64,000 nucleotides of DNA from Achromobacter kerstersii (GTDB lineage: Bacteria; Pseudomonadota; Gammaproteobacteria; Burkholderiales; Burkholderiaceae_B): NCBI RefSeq assembly GCF_902859595.1, contig NZ_CADIJQ010000001.1, forward strand, positions 1-64,000, read 5' to 3'. Below, piece after piece: positions 45,228 to 56,100 of this stretch. Numbering within the stretch: position 1 is the stretch's first letter; each line of letters starts with the position of its first letter. The notes under the pieces were generated by a model. That model was not told where the DNA came from, made no database searches, and saw only the letters and a list, made by a program, of their open reading frames with translations. The position numbers and the translations under genes were made by a program.

Positions 45228-47936
45228 ATGTCCTCTTTCGCCCAGGCTGGCGCCCCGCAGGCTGCCAACGACGAAGACACCCTTGAAACCCAGGAGTGGC
45301 TCGAAGCCCTGGCGGCAGTCCTTGATCGCGAAGGGCCGCAGCGCGCGCACTACCTGCTGGAACGCCTGATCGACGAAGCCCGTCGTTCCGGCGCCCACAT
45401 CCCGTTCTCGCCGAATACCGCTTACGTCAACACGATTCCTCCGGGCCTGGAGCCCGCGCATCCGGGCAACCTGGAGCTGGAAACGCGTATCCGTTCGTAC
45501 GTGCGCTGGAACGCGATGGCCATGGTCGTCAAGGCCAACAAGCACAACCCGCCGGACGGCGGCGACCTGGGCGGCCACATCGCGTCGTTCGCCTCGCTGG
45601 CCACCATGATCGGCTGCGGCCAGAACCACTTCTGGCACGCGGAAGACGAAGGCCACGGCGGCGACCTGGTCTACTTCCAAGGCCACACGTCCCCCGGCAT
45701 GTACGGCCGCGCCTACCTTGAAGGCCGCCTGACCGAAGACCAACTGAACCACTTCCGCCAGGAAGTGGACGGCAAGGGCCTGTCGTCCTACCCGCACCCG
45801 AAGCTGATGCCGGATTTCTGGCAATTCCCGACGGTGTCGATGGGCCTGGGCCCGCTGATGGCCATCTACCAGGCCCGCTTCCTGAAGTACCTGCACGCCC
45901 GCGGCATCGCCGACACCAGCAACCGCAAGGTCTGGGTGTTCTGCGGCGACGGCGAAATGGACGAACCCGAATCGCTGGGCGCCATCGCTTTGGCCGCCCG
46001 TGAAAAGCTCGACAACCTGATCTTCGTGGTGAACTGCAACCTGCAGCGCCTGGACGGTCCGGTGCGCGGCAACGGCAAGATCATCCAGGAACTGGAAGGC
46101 GACTTCCGTGGTTCGGGCTGGAACGTGATCAAGCTGATCTGGGGCGGCTACTGGGACCCCCTGCTGGCGCACGACAAGGAAGGCATCCTGCGCCAGATCA
46201 TGGAAGACACCGTTGACGGCGAGTACCAGGCGTACAAGGCCAACGACGGCAAGTTCGTTCGCGAACACTTCTTTGGCAAGCACCCCAAGCTGCTGGAAGC
46301 CGTCTCGCGCATGAGCGACGAAGACATCTGGCGCCTGAACCGTGGCGGCCACGATCCCCACAAGGTGTACGCCGCGTTTGACGCCGCCACCAGCCACACC
46401 GGCCAACCCACCGTCATCCTGGCCAAGACCATCAAGGGCTACGGTATGGGCCACGTGGGCCAGGCGAAGAACCCGACCCACCAGCAAAAGAAGCTGGAAC
46501 TGGAATCCATCCGCGAATTCCGCGACCGCTTCGGCATCCCGATTCCGGATGACAAGCTGGAAGACCTGCCGTACTTCAAGCCGGCCGATGATTCGCCCGA
46601 AATGAAGTACCTGCACGAGCGCCGCGCCGCGCTGGGCGGCTACCTGCCGCGCCGCCGCGCCAAGGCCGACGAGCAGCTGAAGGCCCCCGCGCTGGACGCC
46701 TTCAAGGCCGTGCTGGAACCCACCGCCGAAGGCCGTGAAATCTCCACCACCCAAGCCTTTGTGCGCATCCTGAACCAGGTGCTGCGCGACAAGGAACTGG
46801 GTCCACGCGTGGTGCCGATTTTGGCCGACGAATCGCGTACCTTCGGTATGGAAGGCCTGTTCCGCCAGATTGGTATCTATGCGCCGGAAGGCCAGAAGTA
46901 CACCCCGGTCGATAAGGACCAGGTCATGTACTACAAGGAAGCGGCCGACGGCCAGCTTCTGCAGGAAGGCATCAACGAAGCGGGCGCAATGAGCTCGTGG
47001 ATTGCGGCGGCCACGTCGTACTCCTCGAACAACCGCATCATGATCCCGTTCTTCATCTACTACTCGATGTTCGGGTTCCAGCGCATTGGCGATCTGGCCT
47101 GGGCGGCGGGCGACATGCAAGCGCGTGGCTTCCTGTTGGGCGGCACTGCCGGCCGCACGACGCTGAACGGCGAAGGCTTGCAGCACGAAGACGGCCACAG
47201 CCACATCCTGGCGTCCACCATTCCGAACTGCGTGTCCTACGACCCGACGTTCGGCCATGAGCTGGCCGTGATCATCCAGCATGGCTTGAAGCGCATGGTG
47301 GAAGACCAGGAAAACGTCTATTACTACCTGACGGTGATGAACGAAAACTACCCGCAGCCCGGTCTGACCCAGGGCGACGAGGAAGGCATCATCAAGGGCA
47401 TGTACAAGCTGAAGTCGCACGGCAAGGGCAAGAACCGCGTGCAGCTGATGGGTTCGGGCACGATCCTGCGCGAAGTCATGGCCGCGCAAGAACTGCTGGA
47501 AGCCGACTGGGGCGTGGCGTCGGACCTCTGGAGCGTCACCAGCTTCACGGAACTGCGCCGCAACGGCCTGGACGTCGACCGCCACAACATGCTGCACCCC
47601 GACGAAAAGAAGCCGCAAGTGGCTTACGTCACGGAACAGCTGGCCAAGACGGAAGGCCCGATCATCGCATCGACCGACTACATGAAGCTCTTTGCTGACC
47701 AGATCCGTCCGTTCGTGCCCAAGGGCCGCGAATACAAGGTGCTGGGCACCGACGGTTTCGGCCGCTCGGATTTCCGCGCCAAGCTGCGTGAGCACTTTGA
47801 AGTGGATCGCCACTTTGTCGTCGTCGCCGCGCTGCGCGCATTGGCCGACGAAGGCAAGGTGCCGGTTGCCAAGGTGGCGGAAGCCATCAAGAAGTACGGC
47901 ATCAATCCGAACAAAGCCAACCCGCAATACGCCTGA
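45228..47936 (+). CDS. aceE: Pyruvate dehydrogenase E1 component, homodimeric
   Basis: A 902-residue thiamine-diphosphate enzyme, close to E. coli AceE (887). GDGEMDEPESLGAIALAARE is the TPP-binding motif; CNLQRLDGPVRGNGKIIQEL and GRTTLNGEGLQHEDGHSHIL are typical of homodimeric E1. It decarboxylates pyruvate and acetylates the lipoyl groups of AceF. The ATG at 45228 follows AACAGGAGACACACG, a strong ribosome-binding site. First gene of the pyruvate dehydrogenase operon; aceF follows after 12 bases. Confidence 0.97.
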   Translation: MSSFAQAGAPQAANDEDTLETQEWLEALAAVLDREGPQRAHYLLERLIDEARRSGAHIPFSPNTAYVNTIPPGLEPAHPGNLELETRIRSYVRWNAMAMVVKANKHNPPDGGDLGGHIASFASLATMIGCGQNHFWHAEDEGHGGDLVYFQGHTSPGMYGRAYLEGRLTEDQLNHFRQEVDGKGLSSYPHPKLMPDFWQFPTVSMGLGPLMAIYQARFLKYLHARGIADTSNRKVWVFCGDGEMDEPESLGAIALAAREKLDNLIFVVNCNLQRLDGPVRGNGKIIQELEGDFRGSGWNVIKLIWGGYWDPLLAHDKEGILRQIMEDTVDGEYQAYKANDGKFVREHFFGKHPKLLEAVSRMSDEDIWRLNRGGHDPHKVYAAFDAATSHTGQPTVILAKTIKGYGMGHVGQAKNPTHQQKKLELESIREFRDRFGIPIPDDKLEDLPYFKPADDSPEMKYLHERRAALGGYLPRRRAKADEQLKAPALDAFKAVLEPTAEGREISTTQAFVRILNQVLRDKELGPRVVPILADESRTFGMEGLFRQIGIYAPEGQKYTPVDKDQVMYYKEAADGQLLQEGINEAGAMSSWIAAATSYSSNNRIMIPFFIYYSMFGFQRIGDLAWAAGDMQARGFLLGGTAGRTTLNGEGLQHEDGHSHILASTIPNCVSYDPTFGHELAVIIQHGLKRMVEDQENVYYYLTVMNENYPQPGLTQGDEEGIIKGMYKLKSHGKGKNRVQLMGSGTILREVMAAQELLEADWGVASDLWSVTSFTELRRNGLDVDRHNMLHPDEKKPQVAYVTEQLAKTEGPIIASTDYMKLFADQIRPFVPKGREYKVLGTDGFGRSDFRAKLREHFEVDRHFVVVAALRALADEGKVPVAKVAEAIKKYGINPNKANPQYA

Positions 47937-47948
47937 GGGTAAAGAGAC

Positions 47949-49625
47949 ATGAGCAACATCGTGCAAATCAAGGTTCCCGACATCGGCGACTTCAAGGAAG
48001 TGGAAGTCATTGAAGTGCTGGTCGCCGTGGGCGACACGATCAAGGCCGAACAGAGCCTGATCACGGTTGAGTCCGACAAAGCCTCGATGGAAATCCCCGC
48101 GTCGCAAGGCGGCGTGGTGAAGTCCATCACCGTGAAGGTGGGCGACAAGGTTGCGGAAGGCGCGGTCGTGCTGGAAGTGGAAGCCGAAGCCTCGGACGCC
48201 GCACCGGCCGCCAAGGAAGAAGCCCCCAAGGCCGCCGCCAAGGAAGCGCCCAAGCAAGCGGCTGCGGCGGCTCCGGCCGCCAAGGCTGAAGCGGCTGCAC
48301 CTGCCGCAGCTGCAAGCGGCCCGGTCGAAATCGAAGTGCCGGACATCGGTGACTTCAAGGAAGTGGAAGTCATCGAAGTGATGGTCGCCGTGGGCGACAC
48401 CATCAAGGCCGAGCAAAGCCTGATCACCGTGGAGTCCGACAAGGCCTCGATGGAGATCCCGGCCTCGCAAGGCGGTGTGGTCAAGGAAGTGAAGGTCAAG
48501 GTTGGCGACAAGGTCGCCAAGGGCTCGGTCGTCGTGGTGGTGGAGGGGGGCGCTGCCTCGGCTCCGGCTGCGAAGACGGAAGCCGCCGCCGCTCCCGCTG
48601 CGAAGGCTGAAGCCAAGACCGAAGCCAAGGCTGAAGCGCCCGCCGCTGCGCCGGCTTCGCGTCCGGCTCCGGCCGCCGCGCTGGAAGACGCCAACCTGAA
48701 GCCCGGCCAACTGCCGCACGCGTCGCCGTCGGTGCGCAAGTTCGCCCGCGAACTGGGCGTGAACCTGAGCAAGGTCAAGGGTTCGGGTCCCAAGGAACGC
48801 ATCACCGCCGAGGACGTGCGCGGCTTCGTCAAGCAAGCGCTGGCCGCCGGCCCCGCAACCGCCGCTGCCGGTGGTTCGGCCGATGGCGCCGCGCTGGGCC
48901 TGCTGCCGTGGCCGAAGGTCGACTTCACCAAGTTCGGCCCGATCGAAGCCAAGCCGCTGTCGCGCATCAAGAAGATTTCCGGCGCGAACCTGCACCGCAA
49001 CTGGGTCATGATCCCGCACGTCACCAACAACGACGAAGCGGACATCACCGACCTGGAAGCGCTGCGCGTCACGCTGAACAAGGAAAACGAGAAGTCGGGC
49101 GTCAAGGTCACGATGCTGGCCTTCCTGATCAAGGCCGTGGTTGCGGCCCTGAAGAAATTCCCCGAGTTCAACGCCTCGCTGGACGGCGACAACCTGGTGC
49201 TCAAGCAGTACTACCACATCGGTTTCGCCGCCGACACGCCCAACGGGCTGGTGGTGCCGGTGATTCGCGACGCCGACAAGAAGGGCATCCTGCAAATCGC
49301 GCAGGAAATGACCGACCTGTCCAAGAAGGCGCGCGACGGCAAGATCTCGCCCGCGGACATGCAGGGCGGCTGCTTCTCGATCTCGTCCTTGGGCGGCATC
49401 GGCGGCACCTCGTTCACGCCGATCATCAACGCGCCGGAAGTGGCCATCCTGGGTGTGTCGCGCTCTGCGCACAAACCCGTCTGGGACGGCAAGCAATTCG
49501 TGCCGCGCCTGATCGTGCCGCTGTCGCTGTCGTACGACCACCGCGTCATCGACGGCGCGTCCGCTGCCCGCTTCAACGCCTATCTGGGCGCGCTGCTGGC
49601 CGACTTCCGCCGCATCGCGCTGTAA
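47949..49625 (+). CDS. aceF: Pyruvate dehydrogenase E2, dihydrolipoamide acetyltransferase
   Basis: A 558-residue E2. Two lipoyl domains (residues 1-75, lipoyl Lys44; and about 120-195, Lys165, both in [11 protein letters not shown]) are joined by Ala/Pro/Lys-rich linkers. They are followed by the E1/E3-binding domain ([20 protein letters not shown]) and the catalytic domain ending [16 protein letters not shown] with His531. It passes acetyl from lipoate to CoA at the core of the complex. The two lipoyl domains and that of the next gene are nearly identical in DNA sequence. Confidence 0.96.
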   Translation: MSNIVQIKVPDIGDFKEVEVIEVLVAVGDTIKAEQSLITVESDKASMEIPASQGGVVKSITVKVGDKVAEGAVVLEVEAEASDAAPAAKEEAPKAAAKEAPKQAAAAAPAAKAEAAAPAAAASGPVEIEVPDIGDFKEVEVIEVMVAVGDTIKAEQSLITVESDKASMEIPASQGGVVKEVKVKVGDKVAKGSVVVVVEGGAASAPAAKTEAAAAPAAKAEAKTEAKAEAPAAAPASRPAPAAALEDANLKPGQLPHASPSVRKFARELGVNLSKVKGSGPKERITAEDVRGFVKQALAAGPATAAAGGSADGAALGLLPWPKVDFTKFGPIEAKPLSRIKKISGANLHRNWVMIPHVTNNDEADITDLEALRVTLNKENEKSGVKVTMLAFLIKAVVAALKKFPEFNASLDGDNLVLKQYYHIGFAADTPNGLVVPVIRDADKKGILQIAQEMTDLSKKARDGKISPADMQGGCFSISSLGGIGGTSFTPIINAPEVAILGVSRSAHKPVWDGKQFVPRLIVPLSLSYDHRVIDGASAARFNAYLGALLADFRRIAL

Positions 49626-49872
49626 ACGGGGAGCCCTATGAGCAATACCGTTCAAATCAAAGTGCCGGACATCGGTGACTTCAAGGAAGTGGAAGTCATT
49701 GAAGTGCTGGTCGCCGTGGGCGACACGATCAAGGCCGAACAAAGCCTGATCACCGTTGAATCCGACAAGGCGTCGATGGAAATCCCCGCGTCGCAAGGCG
49801 GCGTGGTGAAGTCCATTGCCGTGAAGGTCGGCGACAAGGTTGCCGAAGGCGCGGTGGTGCTGGAAGTGGAAG
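47955..49872. repeat. Three near-identical lipoyl-domain coding repeats
   Basis: About 200-bp direct repeats lie at roughly 47970-48180 (aceF domain 1), 48345-48545 (aceF domain 2) and 49660-49870 (lpdA). Long stretches match base for base, for example the segment coding [20 protein letters not shown], including synonymous positions. Conservation at silent sites suggests recent duplication or ongoing gene conversion. The feature marks the outer span of the three copies. Confidence 0.8.
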
Positions 49873-51428
49873 CGGCTGGCAGCGATGCCGCCGCTGCACC
49901 GGCCGCCAAGGACGCCCCCAAGGCGGCCGAGGCTTCCAAGCCGGCCGCTGCCGCTGCACCCGCCGCCAAGGCTGCCACGGCGGCCCCCGCCGCCTCCAGC
50001 TTCAAGGGTTCGGCCGACGGTGAATACGACATGCTGGTGCTGGGCGCGGGCCCGGGCGGCTACTCCGCCGCCTTCCGCGCCGCCGACCTCGGCCTGTCCG
50101 TGGTGCTGGTCGAACGCTACGAAACGCTGGGCGGCGTCTGCCTGAACGTGGGCTGCATTCCGTCCAAGGCGCTACTGCACAACGCCGCCGTCATCGACGA
50201 GGCGCGCGAGCTGGCTGCCCACGGCATCAGCTTCGGCGAACCGAAGATCGACCTGGACAAGCTGCGCGGCTACAAGGACAGCGTGGTCGCCAAGCTGACC
50301 GGCGGCCTGGCTGGCATGGCAAAGGCACGCAAGGTCACGGTGGTAACGGGCGTGGGCGAATTTGCCGACGCCAACCACTTGACCGTGACGTCCGCCGACG
50401 GCAAGAGCCAGACGCTGCGCTTCAAGCAAGCCATCATCGCCGCCGGCAGCCAGTCGGTGAAGCTGCCGTTCATGCCTAAGGACGACCGCGTCGTCGACTC
50501 CACCGGGGCATTGCTGCTGCGTGAAGTGCCGAAGAAGATGCTGATCGTGGGCGGCGGCATCATCGGCCTGGAAATGGGCACGGTGTACTCGACGCTGGGC
50601 GCGCGCCTGGACGTCGTGGAAATGCTCGACGGCCTGATGCAAGGCGCTGACCGCGATCTGGTCAAGGTCTGGCAGAAGAAGAACGCGTACCGCTTCGACA
50701 ACATCATGTTGAAGACCAAGACCGTGGGCGCCGAAGCCAAGAAAGACGGCATCTACGTCACGTTCGAAGGCGAGGGCGCGCCCAAGGAACCGCAGCGCTA
50801 CGACCTCGTTCTGCAAGCCGTGGGCCGCAGCCCGAATGGCAAGAAGATCGGCGCCGACCGTGCTGGCATCGCCGTGACCGACCGCGGTTTCATCGAGGTC
50901 GATCGCCAAATGCGCACCAACGTGCCGCACATCTACGCCATTGGCGACATCGTCGGCCAGCCGATGCTGGCGCACAAGGCCGTGCATGAAGGCCACGTTG
51001 CAGCGGAAGCTGCCGCCGGCCAGAAGTCGTTCTTTGACGCACGCGTCATTCCGTCGGTGGCTTACACCGATCCGGAAGTGGCATGGGTGGGCCTGACCGA
51101 AGACGAAGCCAAGAAGCAAGGCATCAAGATCGAGAAGGGCGTGTTCCCGTGGGCGGCTTCCGGCCGCGCCATCGCCAACGGCCGCGACGAAGGCTTCACC
51201 AAGCTGATTTTCGACGCGGAAACGCATCGCATCCTGGGCGGCAGCATCGTGGGCACCCACGCTGGCGACCTGATCAGCGAACTGGCCCTGGCCGTGGAAA
51301 TGGGCGCCGACGTCGTCGACATCGCCAAGACCATCCACCCGCACCCGACGCTGGGTGAATCGGTGGGCATGGCGGCTGAAGTGGCCGAAGGCGTCTGCAC
51401 CGACTTGCCGCCGATGAAGAAGAAGTAA
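49638..51428 (+). CDS. lpdA: Dihydrolipoamide dehydrogenase with N-terminal lipoyl domain
   Basis: A 596-residue E3. Residues 1-75 are a lipoyl domain (Lys44), then an Ala-rich linker, then the flavoprotein with LVLGAGPGGYSAAFRAADLG, the redox disulfide Cys168/Cys173 (GGVCLNVGCIPSK) and the C-terminal HPHPTLGES with the active-site His. It reoxidises dihydrolipoate with NAD. A lipoyl domain on E3 is known from Neisseria and other betaproteobacteria. Starts 12 bases after aceF; a terminator follows. Confidence 0.96.
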   Translation: MSNTVQIKVPDIGDFKEVEVIEVLVAVGDTIKAEQSLITVESDKASMEIPASQGGVVKSIAVKVGDKVAEGAVVLEVEAAGSDAAAAPAAKDAPKAAEASKPAAAAAPAAKAATAAPAASSFKGSADGEYDMLVLGAGPGGYSAAFRAADLGLSVVLVERYETLGGVCLNVGCIPSKALLHNAAVIDEARELAAHGISFGEPKIDLDKLRGYKDSVVAKLTGGLAGMAKARKVTVVTGVGEFADANHLTVTSADGKSQTLRFKQAIIAAGSQSVKLPFMPKDDRVVDSTGALLLREVPKKMLIVGGGIIGLEMGTVYSTLGARLDVVEMLDGLMQGADRDLVKVWQKKNAYRFDNIMLKTKTVGAEAKKDGIYVTFEGEGAPKEPQRYDLVLQAVGRSPNGKKIGADRAGIAVTDRGFIEVDRQMRTNVPHIYAIGDIVGQPMLAHKAVHEGHVAAEAAAGQKSFFDARVIPSVAYTDPEVAWVGLTEDEAKKQGIKIEKGVFPWAASGRAIANGRDEGFTKLIFDAETHRILGGSIVGTHAGDLISELALAVEMGADVVDIAKTIHPHPTLGESVGMAAEVAEGVCTDLPPMKKK

Positions 51429-51491
51429 TGGCCGATGGCCAATGACCGGTGAGGCGGTTTTCCGCCTCACCTGAGTCATGCAACGGCAAAT

Positions 51492-51528
51492 AAAAAGCGC
51501 CGGCCCTGTCAGGGTCCGGCGCTTTTTT
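51492..51528. terminator. Bidirectional terminator after lpdA
   Basis: GCGCCGG (51497-51503) pairs with CCGGCGC (51516-51522), extended by A/T tracts on both sides (AAAAA before, TTTTTTT after) and an inner CCC/GGG pairing. It ends the pdh operon and probably also the convergent small motility gene. Confidence 0.85.
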
Positions 51529-51564
51529 TATCGCTTGGCCGCACGTAGGCGGCGCGACCGAATA

Positions 51565-51756
51565 TCAGGCGTGGGTATTGATGCGCGAACCCAACGTGCT
51601 GTCGATCGCCATGGGGGCGACAGACTGCATCAGCGTTGCGATGGTGTCAGCTTGCGCGTTCAGTGCCTTCTTCAGCACATTCGCCTGCACTTCCTGAACC
51701 AGATTCGCATCCTTCAAGGCCAGCGCGGTGTTGACGGTGTTGTTGATGGAATCCAT
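51565..51756 (-). CDS. YjfB family putative motility protein
   Basis: A 63-residue protein, MDSINNTVNTALALKDANLV then QEVQANVLKKALNAQADTIA, matching the short YjfB family (the pattern Q-x-V-x-x-x-V-L-K-K-A-L and a C-terminal LMQSV). The family is linked to motility genes but has no proven function. AAGGA lies 10 bases before the ATG; a GTG two codons up is an alternative. Its place before a flagellin glycosylation region supports a flagellar connection. Confidence 0.7.
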   Translation of the reverse strand: MDSINNTVNTALALKDANLVQEVQANVLKKALNAQADTIATLMQSVAPMAIDSTLGSRINTHA

Positions 51757-51899
51757 GGTCACAGGGTCCTTAATAGGAAGGCTGGGCGTGAGCCCGAAGT
51801 GTTCGCATTATTGCGTACATTTTCAGTTTGATGCAAAGGATTGTCGTGCCGGGACATGGCGGATGTGTGACATTGCGAGCATCTATCCCAAGCAGCAGC

Positions 51900-52880
51900 C
51901 TATGGCCGCTTCGGGCATTCCTTCACAACACCCCAGCCACGGTTCGCCTCGCAATACTTATCGCGGGCCGCCCAGGCGCAATCAGGGCGGTCAAAGAATC
52001 CCAACGTGGCGCATTGCGCTAATTCGGTTTGCAGCGCCTTGAGCCACGCCATCGGGTCTTGCGCCGGAATTTCGGTAATGCGCAATGTCGATTGCGGGCC
52101 GCTTGAGGCGGGCGTCGTCGTGGCGGCGGCGTTGGTGCGCGGCTGGGGGGTAGGGGCTTCCGGAGGCATCGCGCGAGGTTCAACAGCCGAAGCGGCCGGT
52201 TCACCCGTGGCGGACGGTGCTGTCGCGGGCGCCGCTTCGGAGATTGCTGCGGGTGCTGTTCCGGGTGCAGTCCCGGGTGCAGTCCCGGGTGTGGCTTCGG
52301 TTGTTGAGCCGGGTGCTGCCTGGGATGTTGCCTCGGATGGGGTCCCGGATGGCGATCCCGGTTTCGACGGCGCCCCTGGCGCAATCGGCGCCGGCGGCGC
52401 CAACGCATCCGCCTCCCAATCGCTCGGCGGCTCCTGGACCGGCACCGCGGTCGGAGGCATCAGCGGCACGCGGACCGGGCTGGCCGCGGTGGCGCCGGTA
52501 ATCCCATTGTTCGGGGCATTCCACGACACCACCAGCAGCACCAGCGCGCCGTAAATGGCCAGGGTGTAGAGCACCGTCAACGTCGCCGACCCCACGCGCC
52601 GCCCCGTGATGGGGGGCGCGTCATCCCGGCCCAGCAAGCGGCGCCAGCCGACCAGGGCCGCACCCGGCGCTGAAATCAGCCACCAACAGACACGCCGCAA
52701 CCCGCCGGGTTCAGGGGCTGGCGGGGGCAAGGCGGCGTGTACCTGGGCCGCCAACAATTCGCGCAATGCGCGGTTCTCTTCACGCAGACGCAAGGTCTGC
52801 GCATCGACCGGCGCCTGATCATCGAGATCCGTATTGCTGTCGTGCTGCGTAGCGAGTGGATCTGGGGGCGTGGCGGTCAT
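51900..52880 (-). CDS. Pro/Ala-rich single-pass membrane protein of unknown function
   Basis: From ATG 52880 the product is 326 residues. Residues about 20-50 form a short predicted coiled coil (LRLREENRALRELLAAQVHA). A membrane segment (about 100-120, TLTVLYTLAIYGALVLLVVS) is followed by a long Pro/Ala/Thr-rich region with PGTA repeats. A small C-terminal domain has four Cys (LAQCATLGFFDRPDCAWAAR, DKYCEANRGWGVVKEC) that could pair in the periplasm. I recognise no family, though the C-terminal Cys pattern may be a recurring module of betaproteobacterial membrane proteins. Confidence 0.65.
   Translation of the reverse strand: MTATPPDPLATQHDSNTDLDDQAPVDAQTLRLREENRALRELLAAQVHAALPPPAPEPGGLRRVCWWLISAPGAALVGWRRLLGRDDAPPITGRRVGSATLTVLYTLAIYGALVLLVVSWNAPNNGITGATAASPVRVPLMPPTAVPVQEPPSDWEADALAPPAPIAPGAPSKPGSPSGTPSEATSQAAPGSTTEATPGTAPGTAPGTAPAAISEAAPATAPSATGEPAASAVEPRAMPPEAPTPQPRTNAAATTTPASSGPQSTLRITEIPAQDPMAWLKALQTELAQCATLGFFDRPDCAWAARDKYCEANRGWGVVKECPKRP
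52258..52293. repeat. 12-bp in-frame repeat in the Pro/Ala-rich gene
   Basis: Three 12-bp units close to GTCCCGGGTGCA occur in tandem, encoding TAPG on the minus strand. Diverged copies continue on both sides. Confidence 0.7.
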
Positions 52881-53105
52881 AGTGCTGAAAGAAAATGATA
52901 CAAAATCTGCGCCGTCATTATGACGTGAGTCGAGCGGGTCAAAAAAAGGAATAAGCGTGCAAAAAGCCGCCACTCCCTTTGCGGCGGAGTTTGCGCACTT
53001 TCGCCATCACGCAAGAACCGGCAAAAAAGCCCGTCATTTCGCCCATTTCCCCCTTGAAAGCCGCTGCTATGCTGCTGCGCAATTACCCTGCCCGTGGAGT
53101 ACGGA

Positions 53106-56100
53106 TTGAACGCGCCTGATCGAGTCCCCGAGGACTCATTTGCCATTGACTTGGCCCCCCCGGTGTCTGATCCGGCTATCAGCTACCTGTGTTCGCCGGG
53201 CCAGATGCGCGCGGCGGCATTCCTCTATGGCGTTGAAACGGTCCCGCTGGAGCGCGCGCGCGTGCTCGAGCTCGGGTGCGGCGCGGGCAGCAATCTATTG
53301 CCCTTCGCGGTGGCTTATCCGCAAGCGCAAGTGGTCGGGGTCGATACCGACCCCCGCCGCATTGAAGCGGGCCGCCGGGCCGCCGACGCCATCGGGCTGG
53401 GCAACCTGACCTTGCATGCTTTGTCGTTTGCTGACATTGGCCAGGACTTCGGCGAATTTGACTACATCATCGCGCACGACCTGTACAGCACCGTCCCGCG
53501 CGAAAGCACCGGTGATCTGCTGCGCATCTGCCGCCTGAACCTGGCATTTGAAGGCGTTGCCTACCTCAGTTTCGATGCCTATCCGGGCGCAAAGGCGGCC
53601 GAAATCGTCCGCGAAGCCGTGCTGATGCACGCGCACGCCGCGTCCAGCCCTGACGAGCAAGTTGCCGCCGCGCGCGCTGCCCTGGGGCTGTTCACCGATG
53701 GCGTGTCGAACGCCAATCCGCTGGCGGCTTCGCTGCACGAGGCGGCAACGCGCTTCGCCCAGGCGTTAGATGAGCAGGGGGCGGCGGGTTTGAGCCTGCT
53801 GGCTCGCCAGCCGTATTACTACGCTGAATTCGCCGACATGGCCGCGCAGTTTGGCATGACGTGCGTGGGCGACGCCGAGCCCCGTCACGAGCTTGCGCCG
53901 AACTATGGCGCGAACGTGTCGCTGACCCAAAGCCTGCTGGGTTTCGGCAAGCCGCGCGCGCTCAGGCAGCAATACCTGGACTTTTCCATTGGCCGCGCCT
54001 ATCGCCGCACATTGCTGACTCACCATGAGCGCGAGCAGGAAGTGCTGCCGCGTCCCGACCTGTCGCGGCTGCCCAAGCTGCGCTGGGCCGGCAGCTTCCG
54101 CCGTTTGGCGGCAGGGCTGCGCAGCATCAGTCAAACCCATTTCGTCACGCATGCCGGCCACATTCTGAGCACCGACAACCCGGTGCTGGAAGCCATTGCG
54201 GACGTGCTGGGCCACGCCTGGCCGGCGTCCGTGCCAGGAGCGGCGCTGGTCCAGTACGTGGCTGAGAAGAAGCTTGCGGCGGGTAGCACGGCGGATGAGG
54301 CGGTGGGCAAGGCGCTGCAAGCCTTGTTCGACGCCGCTATCGGACGCTACAGCGTCGACAAGACGCCGTACGATCTGGCCGGTGGGGTAAGCCTTGTTCC
54401 CGGCGTGGTGGCGGCGATAGACGGCAGGGCGCCGCTGTTCAACCTGTGGCACGAGGCGGTCAGGACATCGTTTGCCGACCACGACGTGCTGCCCTTGCGG
54501 CAATTGGAGGCCGGCGCGGCGCTGAATCGGCTGCGCGATAGCGTTCAGATCGCGGCGCCGGTATTGCAGTTCACGTCGGCGGGGGACTTTGTTGCTCCCG
54601 CGCCCGAGGCGCCAGCCGTATCAGCGTCCCAGCCCGTGGACGGGTTGCTCGACCATCTCAGGCATTACGGCCTGACGGTCGCAGGGGCTCGTGACTGGTG
54701 CGATTACATTGAGGCGGGCCTGAGCGCCAGCGATGCGCGCGGACCCTATTGGGCGCTGTACATCGACGCCATGGCGCGTTGTGGTTTCGAGCAACGCTAT
54801 GGTGGCAGCATCTCGGCCCCGGCGCGCGCGCAGGGCATCACCAAGGCGGTGCTCAAAGAAGCGCAAGAACTGGCGGCCCTGGTCAACGCCAAGAGTGACG
54901 GTGACCTTGAGGGGCGTGCGCGGGCACTGACCAAGCGCGCACCGGAATACAGCACGTCCTGGGAAGTGCTGGGCACGGTGCTGCGCGACACGGGCAAGTC
55001 TGGCGAATCGCTGGCCGCCTTCCTGCGAGCCTTTCAGGTCGGTGGCGAGGATGTTGATTGCTATGTGGGTGTGGCGATGTCGCTGCGCGCCTTGCGCCGC
55101 CCCGTGGAATTGGACGCGGCTTGCCGCCGGGCGCTGGAATTGTCGCCTGGCCATCCCCAGGCGCTGAACGTGCTGGCAAATTGCTATCGCAGCGCTGCCC
55201 GGTTCCATGAAGCGGTGGCGACCTTCCGCCACATGCTCGAACTGAATCCGGCCAACGTGGAAGCGCGTGGCAACCTGGGCGTGGCCCTGGCCGACATGGG
55301 TGACTTCGCAGGCTCGGAAGCCGAGTATCTGCGCGTGCTGGAAGTCCAGCCCGATAACCCCACGGTGCAGCATTCCCGCTTCTTTGGCATGAACTACTTC
55401 CCCGACCGTACGGCGGAAGAGGTGTTCGAGGTCTATCGCGCGTTTGACGAGCGTTTGGGCGCGCCGCATCGGGCGTCTTGGAAACCGCATTCCAATACAC
55501 GCGATCCGGGCCGCAAGCTGCGGATCGGGTACGTGTCTCCGGACTTCCGCACCCACCCGGTGCGTCTGTTTCTTGAGCCGTTGATGGCCCGGCACGACAA
55601 ATCGGCCTTCGAGATCTACGCCTACGCGCAGCTGGACCAGGAAGACGAAGGCACCGCCGCCTTCAAGACCTATGCGGATCACTGGGTGCGCACCAACGGC
55701 CTGTCGCACGACGCGCTGGCGCAACGCATTCGCGATGACAAGATCGATGTGCTGGTGGATCTGGCCGGCCATACCGCCCAGAACCGCCTGGCGACGTTCG
55801 TGCGCAAGCCCGCGCCGGTGCAGGTGACGTGGCTGGGATTCGGCTGCACCACCGGCTTGTCGGCCATCGATTACATCCTGATCGATGACGAGATGGCGCC
55901 GCCCGGAACCGAATCGCTGTTCGCTGAAAAGCCCTGGCGCCTGGACACGACGAACTTTGCCTACCGCCCCAAGCTGGGCATGGGCGAAGTCTCTGAATTG
56001 CCGGCGCTGCAGAACGGCCACATTCGGTTCATCACGCTCTCACGCGCTATCCGTTTCAATTACCGGGTCGTGCGCACCTGGGCCGAAATCTTGCACCGCG

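Noticed and set aside
45198-49796. A 1532-codon open frame on the minus strand
   Set aside because: It lies opposite aceE, aceF and part of lpdA, which are certain genes. Long antisense frames are expected in GC-rich DNA, and the product is an His/Arg/Gly-rich sequence with no domain.
53094-53105. GTG start for the OGT fusion
   Set aside because: No ribosome-binding site precedes it, whereas TGGAG lies 6 bases before the TTG at 53106. The GTG remains possible.
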